The notes under the pieces are model-generated. The model saw nothing but the letters and a program-made list of their open reading frames with translations, was not told where the DNA came from and made no database searches. 64,000 nucleotides of DNA from the NCBI GenBank assembly GCA_016278505.1, contig JADQBQ010000036.1, positions 19,346-83,345 on the forward strand. Reading direction: 5' to 3'. Positions 1-8,408 of the stretch are shown piece after piece (the stretch's first letter is position 1; each line of letters starts with the position of its first letter). Source of the DNA: Clostridiales bacterium (GTDB lineage Bacteria; Bacillota; Desulfotomaculia; Desulfotomaculales; VENG01). The position numbers and the translations under genes are program-made.

Positions 1-1114
1 CCGCCTTTTCTGCCTGGGTAAGACTAACATGGTTATGGCTGGCCTTTATGGGATATGGATACCCATAACTCCTTTGATCGTGAGAGGCAAAGTCAAGGTC
101 TCGAAAAATTTGCCTTTCCCTTTGTAACATGAGCTCTTTATCCGGGCTGTTAATGTTTTTCTTCCAGTACTCTATGTCCATGTCTAGGCGCATAGGAGGG
201 GTGGTTCGGTGCAGGCGAAAAATGTATGTAATACCACCCACAGGGGGGATGCCCCTGGCCCCGAGGAATTCTGGCCTAAACCCGCCAAATTTTTCTGTTG
301 GTATGCGCATATACCAGTGCTCAGTGCCACCCTTTTCCTTGATCATTTCCGCTAGCTGATCCATATGCGGAATATTATGTGACTTTGAAATCGCAAAAAA
401 GGCCACCCCACTCTCACGGGCCAGCTTACAGCAGCACCTTTTGGCAAGCTCAAAAAAGAGGCACCCCCATTGCTGAATTACCGGAAGTGTTAAGGTGGTG
501 TCAGCCAGCATGTATGTAGGCGCAGTGCCCGATTTCAGTGCCCTTATAATCGTGCATACCTCTGCTGCGGTCATAAGCTGAATGCGTACATTGCTTGCAT
601 CATGGGCTGCGGGCCTGATCATAAGGTCAATTAATTCCTCAGGGGTAGTGAGGCGCCCGGTGTAATCCCGCCGCAAATTTATATAATCCGAGCTAGTTAT
701 AAGCTCTCTAAGCGGCATTCCCGCCAAATTACTAAAAAATTGATCATACCTTTTGTCTCTTTCCTTTTTATCCTCAGGGACCCAAAGTAATTCAGCCATA
801 TTACTGCTGGGAACGTCTATTTCCCGAAGGCGACATTCTGGCACAGAAGCTTTAAACACCTTGGTAAGGGCCGTGACCAAATAAACATAGGAATCACCAT
901 AAGTGGCAATGGGAAACTCCCCTGACCCATCTGCCCCACCTATGCTGAAGGGTCTGTCAGGCGTAGCACAGTGCTCAAAAAAGCCCACAAAGTCACCCAT
1001 TTTTTCTATTTCACTAACATCGGCCGCTGTTTCTTGGTTCCAATCCTTAATATCACTTACAACGTTTTCAATTTTATTAATTACATCCCGCCTAAAGTGC
1101 AGGTCAAATCTCAT
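1..1114 (-). CDS. nurA: NurA-family 5'-3' nuclease, partial
   Basis: The gene runs off the left edge; 371 codons are visible, including the N-terminus. NurA nucleases resect DNA ends, normally together with the HerA ATPase. Seen here: the metal-site motif GADGSG (Asp62), a second acidic position in LADTTL (Asp205), SKSHNIPH (about 243-250), and the late NurA signature YGYPYPIKASH ending at His360. The start is ATG at 1114 because GGAGGT sits 6 bases upstream; the in-frame ATG at 1120 would touch that site. No HerA-like gene is in the window, but one could lie to the left. Family call from motifs; role in this island is inferred. Confidence 0.72.
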   Translation of the reverse strand, partial: MRFDLHFRRDVINKIENVVSDIKDWNQETAADVSEIEKMGDFVGFFEHCATPDRPFSIGGADGSGEFPIATYGDSYVYLVTALTKVFKASVPECRLREIDVPSSNMAELLWVPEDKKERDKRYDQFFSNLAGMPLRELITSSDYINLRRDYTGRLTTPEELIDLMIRPAAHDASNVRIQLMTAAEVCTIIRALKSGTAPTYMLADTTLTLPVIQQWGCLFFELAKRCCCKLARESGVAFFAISKSHNIPHMDQLAEMIKEKGGTEHWYMRIPTEKFGGFRPEFLGARGIPPVGGITYIFRLHRTTPPMRLDMDIEYWKKNINSPDKELMLQRERQIFRDLDFASHDQRSYGYPYPIKASHNHVSLTQAEKA

Positions 1115-1240
1115 GGTCATACCTCCGAAACAAAAAGGGCAACTATCACCAGTATTTCCCTGTAAGCTTCATAATTTTCCATTGGTCTACTTTTATATAC
1201 TTTTTGCCTATATTCTGTATTTTTACATTGGATTGCGAAT

Positions 1241-1258
1241 TCCTTGGAACGTAAGTTT
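1241..1258 (-). promoter_or_regulatory. Motif shared with the dpdJ upstream region
   Basis: The 13 bases TCCTTGGAACGTA plus GTTT one base later lie about 127 bp upstream of the NurA start. The same 13+4 bases occur at 19618-19635, about 116 bp upstream of the giant helicase. A shared operator or upstream promoter element is an inference; an isolated match of this length could occur by chance in 64 kb. Confidence 0.35.
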
Positions 1259-1267
1259 GCCAAACAG

Positions 1268-1294
1268 AAGAAGAGTGGTACACCCACTCTTCTT
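1268..1294 (-). terminator. Hairpin terminator after the dynamin-like GTPase pair
   Basis: A perfect 11-bp inverted repeat (AAGAAGAGTGG and its complement) with a 5-base loop lies 12 bases beyond the stop codon at 1306. The following T-run on the minus strand is short, so termination efficiency is uncertain. Confidence 0.55.
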
Positions 1295-1305
1295 AACTGT
1301 GAAAT

Positions 1306-2928
1306 CTATTCTATAAATGAATCTATATATCTGAGAGTATTCTTAATATTGCTTAAGGTTTCTTCGGCATCTGCCTTTGCGCTATAGATATTATCGTATA
1401 CCTTTCTCGTTTCAATGAATCTAGGATTATATAACTTAATGTATTCTTGGATAGTGAATTTTTTGGAGAACTCATGAAATACCGCATCAATATCTTTTTT
1501 AACTGAAATGACTTTTTTATTAAACTTGTTCTCGTCACGGATATTTTTTATTTCACCTAAAACATCAAGGGCAACCGGCACTGCTTGTAGGACCGGTCCG
1601 AATTTAATAAATTTATCACCTAAATTCTGAGCCCCATAAGGCCTAAACTTTACTTTAATTCCACCGGCATCTCTTATCTTTAATATTTGGTCGCCTAAAT
1701 CTTTTTTTGATTGAGCAGCTAATTTGTCCCCTAAAGCTTTACTGAATTTAGAAGCAAATTTTGCCACATCACCGCCAACACCTTGAGTTTCGTTCACTGA
1801 AGTTTCAAGGTCTCTCATCTCTTTTTCGTGTTGCTCAAAAAGATCTTCCGTATAAGAATTAATGATATTGTCAATTTTTTGGGTTAATACATACCCTTCT
1901 TTGCCTTCATTCTCATCTATGACTTTTCTTAAAGACTTTTCATCTTTGGCACCATCAATTGCATGCAAGACATCGTTACGAAGGTTCATCACTTCATTTT
2001 GTATTTTACTATGACTTAGTTTTATGTTTTTCTCCATAGTTGAAATTGTTTTTTGCATACACTGGATTTGATTTTCTAGAACTTCAATATGCTTTTGAAC
2101 ATGATATTTAATCTCCTCTAGTTGTTTTTTCACTTGTAATACCACATCTCTAGTAATACTGACACTGGTTTTTAGAGAAAGATTTTCCTTGGCCTCTTCT
2201 ATAAATTCTTTTAATATTTTAGCTAATTCATTGATTCGGGACAGTCTTTCGTACTCAGTCATTCTTTCGAACCAAAAGTCAAGACCCCTTTCAAAGGGGT
2301 TAGCAGATACACATACTACTGGTGGGATGTCCTCTATGGTAACACTATGCTTTATTTTGGTAATTACAGACTCTCTTTTGATTTTGCACTTGTTCTGAAA
2401 ATCTAAATCATTATCAAGGTCTGCCACCTCGTCCATTTTATTAACCACAAAGATGGTACAATCTATTTTTTTTAAACTAGAAAATAGCCATTTTAAAATA
2501 TCGGTATGACTTTCTTTTAAGGGGTTGCCTGGATCCACTGTATAAATTATTACATTAGCCTCCGAAATATAGCGTTTAGTTTTTTCACTGTGCATTTGGT
2601 TTTCGGAAAACAATCCGGGGGTATCGATAATAAGCAAGTCATCTTTATACGGGTATTTATTAATATCTTCTGTACTTGGCTGAAGCGCTATGTCAACATC
2701 TAACCTTTTAGCTAACCCAGATAAAACGGTAGACTTTCCGTCTGAAAAGGACCCAAAGAAGGCAATAGAAAACCGTTCATTATTCAGAGCTTGTATAGAA
2801 CTATTGACCTTTTCTTTTATCACTTTAAAATCCACGTCAAACTCGTGTTCAATTTTACCAAGTAGGTCCTTTAATTCTTTTAATTTTCTTATTGTGTCTG
2901 ATTTGTCTGCCGAAAAATCCTTGAGCAC
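1306..2928 (-). CDS. Dynamin-like GTPase, LeoA-like (540 aa)
   Basis: Large GTPase with G1 GSFSDGKS (residues 59-66), G3 DTPG (102-105) and G4 NKMD (163-166). A long helical region (about 230-330) and a C-terminal helical part follow, the bacterial dynamin layout. Proteins like this remodel membranes. Paired bacterial dynamins form the Eleos (LeoA/LeoBC) antiphage system, and the size fits LeoA. The start is GTG at 2928 behind a GGGGCGGGA ribosome site, which places the first 74 bases inside the end of the upstream GTPase gene, so translational coupling is likely. Function in defence is inferred from the pairing and the neighbours. Confidence 0.7.
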   Translation of the reverse strand: MLKDFSADKSDTIRKLKELKDLLGKIEHEFDVDFKVIKEKVNSSIQALNNERFSIAFFGSFSDGKSTVLSGLAKRLDVDIALQPSTEDINKYPYKDDLLIIDTPGLFSENQMHSEKTKRYISEANVIIYTVDPGNPLKESHTDILKWLFSSLKKIDCTIFVVNKMDEVADLDNDLDFQNKCKIKRESVITKIKHSVTIEDIPPVVCVSANPFERGLDFWFERMTEYERLSRINELAKILKEFIEEAKENLSLKTSVSITRDVVLQVKKQLEEIKYHVQKHIEVLENQIQCMQKTISTMEKNIKLSHSKIQNEVMNLRNDVLHAIDGAKDEKSLRKVIDENEGKEGYVLTQKIDNIINSYTEDLFEQHEKEMRDLETSVNETQGVGGDVAKFASKFSKALGDKLAAQSKKDLGDQILKIRDAGGIKVKFRPYGAQNLGDKFIKFGPVLQAVPVALDVLGEIKNIRDENKFNKKVISVKKDIDAVFHEFSKKFTIQEYIKLYNPRFIETRKVYDNIYSAKADAEETLSNIKNTLRYIDSFIE

Positions 2929-4906
2929 CTGTCCCGCCCCTTTCTGATCTTCTTATAGATGACACCTCTTGGAAGACACACAAAGCTTTATTCGTAAACT
3001 TATCCCTGCCACTCGTAACAAGCACTCCATCACCAGTGTGGGTATGTTTAGTGCTGGAAATGAAGTGGCTTTTAGATTTATAGGCATTGGCGTGGGGCAG
3101 TCTAAAAATTGAGAGGTCTTTATTATCAATATTCAGGCCAATAACCGCCATTTGTCCCAATTGCAAATCGATATACGCTCGTCTCACCTCATCACCCAAC
3201 ACTTCTCTGGCTAATTCAGTACTGACTGTGGCTTTTATTTCTCCTAGCCTTTGTATCTGTTGGCCTAATAGGTCACTCAGTTTCCATAAGTTATCATTAT
3301 CAGCATGTATCTTTGTAAATTGGCGGCGCAAATCGGATTCTACTAGTTCAAATTTTTTATTGATATCCGCTACATGCTTTTTTTTCATGCTTTTTATAGA
3401 TTTTGTTATTTCAAAATAAGCCTGCTGTTTAGCTTCGTGTCTCCGTTTTTTTGGGTCTCTGAAAAAAACCTTAAGTACTTTTTTCAATGCTACCCAAATA
3501 CCTGCAGCAATTCCCAAAATATAATGCTTTCTTGCTGCTCCAAAAACAAGTGGCAGGTCCAAACCTAGGTCCACAATCTGCTGCAGCACATATTTAAGCC
3601 CAATGTGGAGTTTGTCAGTTATTTGATTAATGTTAACGGTCCCTGCTAGTATAGAGAATTTCAAACTGATCTCCATACGGGTATCAAAATCCTGAAGGAG
3701 TTGGTCGACCTCGGACTGTATTTCCTTTGATTCACTGTCAATCCTTTCTTTCAAACGCAATGTCATTTCATCCATCTGTTTTTTAATTATCTGTTTATAT
3801 TTTGTTTTGCTGTAACCTTCATCTATCCCACCGTAAACGTCAGCAACTAACTGGTGTTTCAGATTATCTGTTTCTTGTTCAATCAAGAAGATTAAAGATT
3901 CTCTATGCTTCGTAATCAGATCACTGGTCGCCTTATTAGCATGCCTAAAAGTTCTATCGAGTTTTTTCAGCAATGAATCAAAATCTTTTTTTACACCAAC
4001 AAGCTGAGACGTAGCAATTTCAAGGGCAGTCAAAAACTCATAGGTGTTTGATATTAAAATTTCACTATAGCCTGTAGTACTAATCTGCCTTATAAGTCTT
4101 TCCAAGTTTTTTAGCCCGCTAAACTCATAAGTGTCGGCATCGGAGCCAAAAACTTCTATACATTTTTCCTTATCTTTTATAAAACCTTCCCTTGAGAGGT
4201 TGCCCTTTGAAACGAATGCGAACAGACCATGAACACACAGACATCCGGCATATTGCTTTCCTAAAATACTTTTAAATTTTTCTTCTACCCTAATAGATAA
4301 GTTTGATACGTGCTCGTTACACAGTTCTTTTCTCATGTATTTATAGGCAGTGGCTTTATTCCGCTTATTAATAATGACATAGATTTTAGCCCTGTCTTTG
4401 AGAAAGCTTTTAATTTTATTAATTGTTTCTTCCTCTGGCTCTTTGTTTGTGCCAATTACATAAAAGACAACGTGTGATTTTTCTACAGCTCTTTGTATAA
4501 TGTGCTTATATTTGTATTCCTCGCCCTCAATCCCGGGCATGTCCAGCAAATTGATGTTTTCATAAGCCCTAGAAGTTAATTTTTTTGTATTATCTGGGTA
4601 ACCTTCACCTATAGATTGCCCGTCACCCCCGGTGAGGGCCTCTAAAATCGTACTTTTTCCAGCATTAGTTTCACCGAAAAAAGCAATATTAAAGCTAGCC
4701 CAATCCAAGTTTTCTGTTAGAGAATTAATAGTTTTTCTAATATCATTGGTTCTATCATACACAACTTGGTCCACTCTATTAACAGCATTTTCAAATTTTT
4801 TGTTTTTTGACTTTATACCTTTTTGGTAGTGTAACTCCGAAAGCATTGCAATTGCACTTTTCCCGTATATTTTCAACTTTTGCCCGTATTCTGACACTGA
4901 CTGCAA
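2855..4906 (-). CDS. Dynamin-like GTPase, LeoBC-like (683 aa)
   Basis: Second dynamin-like GTPase: G1 GETNAGKS (78-85), G3 DMPG (122-125), G4 NKRN (180-183). Coiled-coil segments follow, and then a hydrophobic stretch around residues 430-470 that could be the membrane paddle. The start is TTG at 4906 with GGGGGGA eight bases upstream; GTG at 4897 is an alternative. It is the first gene of the two-gene unit and overlaps the next GTPase by 74 bp. Two tandem, non-identical dynamin GTPases match the Eleos architecture. Assignment to that system is from family knowledge, not a database search. Confidence 0.68.
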   Translation of the reverse strand: MQSVSEYGQKLKIYGKSAIAMLSELHYQKGIKSKNKKFENAVNRVDQVVYDRTNDIRKTINSLTENLDWASFNIAFFGETNAGKSTILEALTGGDGQSIGEGYPDNTKKLTSRAYENINLLDMPGIEGEEYKYKHIIQRAVEKSHVVFYVIGTNKEPEEETINKIKSFLKDRAKIYVIINKRNKATAYKYMRKELCNEHVSNLSIRVEEKFKSILGKQYAGCLCVHGLFAFVSKGNLSREGFIKDKEKCIEVFGSDADTYEFSGLKNLERLIRQISTTGYSEILISNTYEFLTALEIATSQLVGVKKDFDSLLKKLDRTFRHANKATSDLITKHRESLIFLIEQETDNLKHQLVADVYGGIDEGYSKTKYKQIIKKQMDEMTLRLKERIDSESKEIQSEVDQLLQDFDTRMEISLKFSILAGTVNINQITDKLHIGLKYVLQQIVDLGLDLPLVFGAARKHYILGIAAGIWVALKKVLKVFFRDPKKRRHEAKQQAYFEITKSIKSMKKKHVADINKKFELVESDLRRQFTKIHADNDNLWKLSDLLGQQIQRLGEIKATVSTELAREVLGDEVRRAYIDLQLGQMAVIGLNIDNKDLSIFRLPHANAYKSKSHFISSTKHTHTGDGVLVTSGRDKFTNKALCVFQEVSSIRRSERGGTGAQGFFGRQIRHNKKIKRIKGPTW

Positions 4907-5040
4907 TAAATGAATCCCCCCTGACCCGAGACATTACTTAGGATGTATTTTTTACCACAAATTCTTTACATTTTGCCGATACTCCTGCACTGCCTATCAA
5001 AATTTAACAATATAAGCGGAGGTAATATTGGTAGATAAGC

Positions 5041-5062
5041 AAAAAGGCCGGAATCTCCGGCC
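5041..5062 (-). terminator. Intrinsic terminator of dpdA
   Basis: On the minus strand a GGCCGGA/TCCGGCC stem with a 3-base loop is followed by TTTTT. It begins directly after the dpdA stop codon at 5064-5066 and separates dpdA from the GTPase pair. Confidence 0.85.
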
Positions 5063-5063
5063 T

Positions 5064-7091
5064 TTAATTAGGACATTTTTCTTTAAACTGCTTATAAAAC
5101 ACGTATGTGTTATGGAACCCTCTCCGCCGATTTCTGTTATTGCCCCTAAATATTATAACTTCTATACCTATATCCCTACATATTTTACAGTCACACTTCT
5201 TCCACGGCCTGTCCTCTAGAACCCGCCTATACATTTCCATATGTTTTTCACGCTTATCTCCAATGAGGCTATCATACGCCAGGACAGCCTGTAGGGTATC
5301 TTCGACATTTAATTCTTCTCTGTCATATTTACGAAGTGCCTCTAAGGCGTTATTTTGTAACAGCTTGAATTGAGCCTCGGTGCCACGGCCCTCATTTATC
5401 ATTTTCCGGACACGGACATTATGGCCATCTACTGGTGGCACTCTAATTGCCGCATATTTATTACCGTCCATTGCAAAGTAGTTGCTTCCTGAGCCGAGCC
5501 AAGCCTGGCGAAGGTGACTGGCGGAGTCAAAGGAGGTTATACCGAGCTTACGGAAAGACTCAACTGCATCAAGCCTTGCCACCCCAAAAAGGTGGATACG
5601 CAAATATTCAGGCACAATAGGTGCTATGGCCCTCATAATTTCTAAGATTTGCTTGGTCGGGGTTCGGGCCAGCCCGCCAAGGGAGATGTGCTCATAGCCC
5701 ATATCTATCAGGGACACCACAGCCTCACGATAGGAATCTGGATCCCATCCCTGGGCTATCCCGGAGGGGGTAAATGAATAATTCCCGTCCTTATATTTAT
5801 CGATAAATTCTCTGGCATTATCCTGAGTGATTTTGAAGCGCCTATTCCTTTCCTCCGGGTCCTTTGCAAAATCACCCACAATTAGATGGTCAATAGAAAC
5901 GCCTATATCAAAGCCTAAGCGCTCATAGTAGTCCAGAATTTCCTCAGTATGATAAGGTGGCTCGTGCTCCTCAATATAGCCAAAGGCCCCGCAGTCACCC
6001 ATTACGGGTCTATTTGTATCAAAGCGCAAAAACCTTTGTAGGCCCATTTCCTCAATCAAAGCCTTTTTTTTCTTGCTCTCCTCCACCTTCACCTTAGATA
6101 CCAGTATTCCGTCATAGTTTGGATCATCGTATATCTCGTGGGCATAAACGTCATGTAAGTGTGTATCGCGGCCCTTCACTGTGGTATCCGTCAAAAAGTC
6201 GTATTCAGGATCCACTCTGTCATCCCACTCAGGTATGAAATACTTTACTGAATGACCGTAATTTTTTGCATATTGCTCCTCGGGAACCCAAAAGTCTACT
6301 TTGGGTTTATCTTTTTTTTGAGGTCGTTTATTTTGCTCTTTCTCTACTTTAGGGAATAAGGACTGCTGCACCACTTCTTCGGCATTACTGTTTTTACGAT
6401 ATTTAACTAGCAAATCAAGGGAGCACTCAGGATTACTGTAAATTCTATTTAATAACTCCTCACCCTCCACCACTATCTCCTGGGCTAAAAGCTTAAACAA
6501 GAATCCCTTTAGGCCCACCAGGCCGTAGCTAAATGAAGAGGCCTCTTTCTTGCCAACCTCAATAAAATAATACGGCTTTTCATTTGGTATTAATTTTTTA
6601 CTGGTTTTGCTAGATAAAAAAATTAGTTGCTGACCTTTTCCAATAGTGCCTAAGGGCAGTTCCAGTGACCGCAGGTATTTATCTCCCAGTAAAAAGAAAA
6701 TTAAATCATAGCCTTTTATAAACTCTGACAGATCACTATGGATATTCAAAAACCTAGACCATTCTACAGTTTCTCTTGCCGTCATGTCATTGAAGGTTAC
6801 CTCATAGGGCACTATAGGCCTATTTTCTGAAATTAGGCCATAGCCAGCAGAAACAATCCCCAAATTAACTACATCACTGCCATAATGCTCTCTTAACATA
6901 GAAACACCTTCCATTAACCGAAGGTGTTGGGCCCCTGTATACATTTCTGCAGCAGGACAGCTAAGGTGCTTAAGCTCTGCTTCCCGCTCCCGCAATTGGC
7001 CAGGGCTCAAAAAATTTTCCTTTACTAATTGATTATATGGCTTAGCCTTTTTTTCTCCTGTACATGAAGTTATAACTAAAGTCCTGACCAT
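5064..7091 (-). CDS. dpdA: DpdA-type DNA-guanine transglycosylase with N-terminal DUF6884-like domain (675 aa)
   Basis: DpdA enzymes swap guanine in DNA for a 7-deazaguanine, using the tRNA-guanine transglycosylase (TGT) fold. The N-terminal part (1-200) is DUF6884-like: SCTGEK, AAEMYTGAQ, IVSAGYGLI. A charged linker (about 240-340) leads to the TGT barrel with GDCGAF (Asp366, general base position), IAQGWD (447-450 region), LGGLA (471-475) and SFDSAS (Asp522, nucleophile position). The zinc site is Cys633, Cys635, Cys638 and His660. All key TGT residues are kept. It is longer than typical DpdA because of the N-terminal domain. The start is ATG behind AGGAGGT. It has its own terminator and may be transcribed separately from the operon at 7.3-19.5 kb. 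Confidence 0.85.
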   Translation of the reverse strand: MVRTLVITSCTGEKKAKPYNQLVKENFLSPGQLREREAELKHLSCPAAEMYTGAQHLRLMEGVSMLREHYGSDVVNLGIVSAGYGLISENRPIVPYEVTFNDMTARETVEWSRFLNIHSDLSEFIKGYDLIFFLLGDKYLRSLELPLGTIGKGQQLIFLSSKTSKKLIPNEKPYYFIEVGKKEASSFSYGLVGLKGFLFKLLAQEIVVEGEELLNRIYSNPECSLDLLVKYRKNSNAEEVVQQSLFPKVEKEQNKRPQKKDKPKVDFWVPEEQYAKNYGHSVKYFIPEWDDRVDPEYDFLTDTTVKGRDTHLHDVYAHEIYDDPNYDGILVSKVKVEESKKKKALIEEMGLQRFLRFDTNRPVMGDCGAFGYIEEHEPPYHTEEILDYYERLGFDIGVSIDHLIVGDFAKDPEERNRRFKITQDNAREFIDKYKDGNYSFTPSGIAQGWDPDSYREAVVSLIDMGYEHISLGGLARTPTKQILEIMRAIAPIVPEYLRIHLFGVARLDAVESFRKLGITSFDSASHLRQAWLGSGSNYFAMDGNKYAAIRVPPVDGHNVRVRKMINEGRGTEAQFKLLQNNALEALRKYDREELNVEDTLQAVLAYDSLIGDKREKHMEMYRRVLEDRPWKKCDCKICRDIGIEVIIFRGNNRNRRRGFHNTYVFYKQFKEKCPN

Positions 7092-7274
7092 GCTGACCTC
7101 CTGGTGTCTACATATTTTGGGCTATCCCTGCATGCCGCCCCGTAATGGTGAGCACAAAATTACATATGTAAATATAGACGCTAAGCGGGGTGAAACAACC
7201 TAGTTTACAAAACCCCGCAAATTCCTCACCCTTCAGATAAATAATTTCTACTTTATAAGTTTTTTACCTTTAAA

Positions 7275-8387
7275 TTAAGGCGCGAATGGTGCCCCCCCAA
7301 AGGGAGACTTTTGGCAAAAATGTCTAAAGTCACATGCCGCGCACGTGTCCTCATCCCTATCACTATCATCGGGCGGCTCCCAGTTGTTCATAATGGCCCC
7401 GGCTTGAGTCTCCCGGGTAACACATTCTTCTATTTCCTTAACCACACGGTCAAATTCCCGGCAATATTTGCTCACAGCTTTCGGATCAATGGGTATTACC
7501 CTAAGTGCTCTGCTTAATCGGGTTTCCTCAGAAAGCACCTTAAGGGGATCTTTTATTTTTGACTTTAGCCTTTTAATCTCTTGGGCGCTGGGCATTACAT
7601 CTGTACCTTTGGACTTTACCTCACCCAGAAGTGCCTCTAGGTCATCTTTGCTGGGAGCCAGCTCATTAATAAAAATCAGCACTCCGGCAGCAACGGGCTG
7701 GCTGTGGGCCTGCTCCCCGCGGAGCCAGGCATAAGTATTAATTTGCCACTCCAGGTGCTCCCAGAGCTTATTCTTAATAGAGGGGCGCCGCATGCCCTTA
7801 TAATCAACAATAATTTCAAACTCCCCCCGTGACGGGAGCGCGGGAACTACCTCCTGAATTGTAGCAACCAGCCTGTTTTTTCTAGATTTTCGGCCCAGGG
7901 ATATACTCGTTAAAACGTCTACTACACCCTGCACCTCAAAGCAGTCAGAGCGCAGCTCTATGCTCCCGCCCTTAGGCAGATAGCGCAGCCCCTGCAGGCG
8001 CACCTCCGCCTGCTCTATGATAGGAAAAAGGTCAGGCCCTAGAATATTTATTGCGGCGGCCGCACGCACGCGGGCTAAATCCTTAATATCCTGGTTGCGC
8101 GGCGACTTACCCTGGGCAGCAAGGCGGGCCTCAATTAGATCACAGATGTTTATGATATCATCTTCCGGCCAGGGCGGCAGCACCCCGCTTTGGTCCGCGC
8201 GCCGGAAGGCCTCTTCCAGAACACCATGAATAAAATTACCAAACCAAAGCTGCACCGGCCGGGAGGGGGGCAGTGAGCTGCCATTTAGAAATCGGTACTG
8301 CAGGCGGCAGCGCAAAAAAGACAATAAATCACCGGTAAGGCTGTATGTAGGCATTTTATATACAGGCGGGCGAATCGGTAAAGTCAT
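7275..8387 (-). CDS. PD-(D/E)XK nuclease with 4Fe-4S cysteines (Cas4/AddB-like)
   Basis: The core shows GVVDVL (Asp159) and IIVDYKG (Asp197, Lys199), followed by the WQINTYAWL helix. This is the RecB/Cas4 nuclease pattern. Cys29 plus Cys351, Cys354 and Cys360 near the end make the four-cysteine Fe-S clamp of Cas4, Dna2 and AddB. It follows a UvrD-like helicase gene by 15-21 bp, so the two likely form an AddAB-like helicase-nuclease. The start is taken as ATG at 8387 (GGGAGG nine bases upstream); a GTG lies at 8393. Last gene of a five-gene minus-strand operon. Numbering counts from the GTG. Confidence 0.75.
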   Translation of the reverse strand: MTLPIRPPVYKMPTYSLTGDLLSFLRCRLQYRFLNGSSLPPSRPVQLWFGNFIHGVLEEAFRRADQSGVLPPWPEDDIINICDLIEARLAAQGKSPRNQDIKDLARVRAAAAINILGPDLFPIIEQAEVRLQGLRYLPKGGSIELRSDCFEVQGVVDVLTSISLGRKSRKNRLVATIQEVVPALPSRGEFEIIVDYKGMRRPSIKNKLWEHLEWQINTYAWLRGEQAHSQPVAAGVLIFINELAPSKDDLEALLGEVKSKGTDVMPSAQEIKRLKSKIKDPLKVLSEETRLSRALRVIPIDPKAVSKYCREFDRVVKEIEECVTRETQAGAIMNNWEPPDDSDRDEDTCAACDFRHFCQKSPFGGAPFAP

Positions 8388-8408
8388 ATACACACACCTC
8401 CCCCATCA

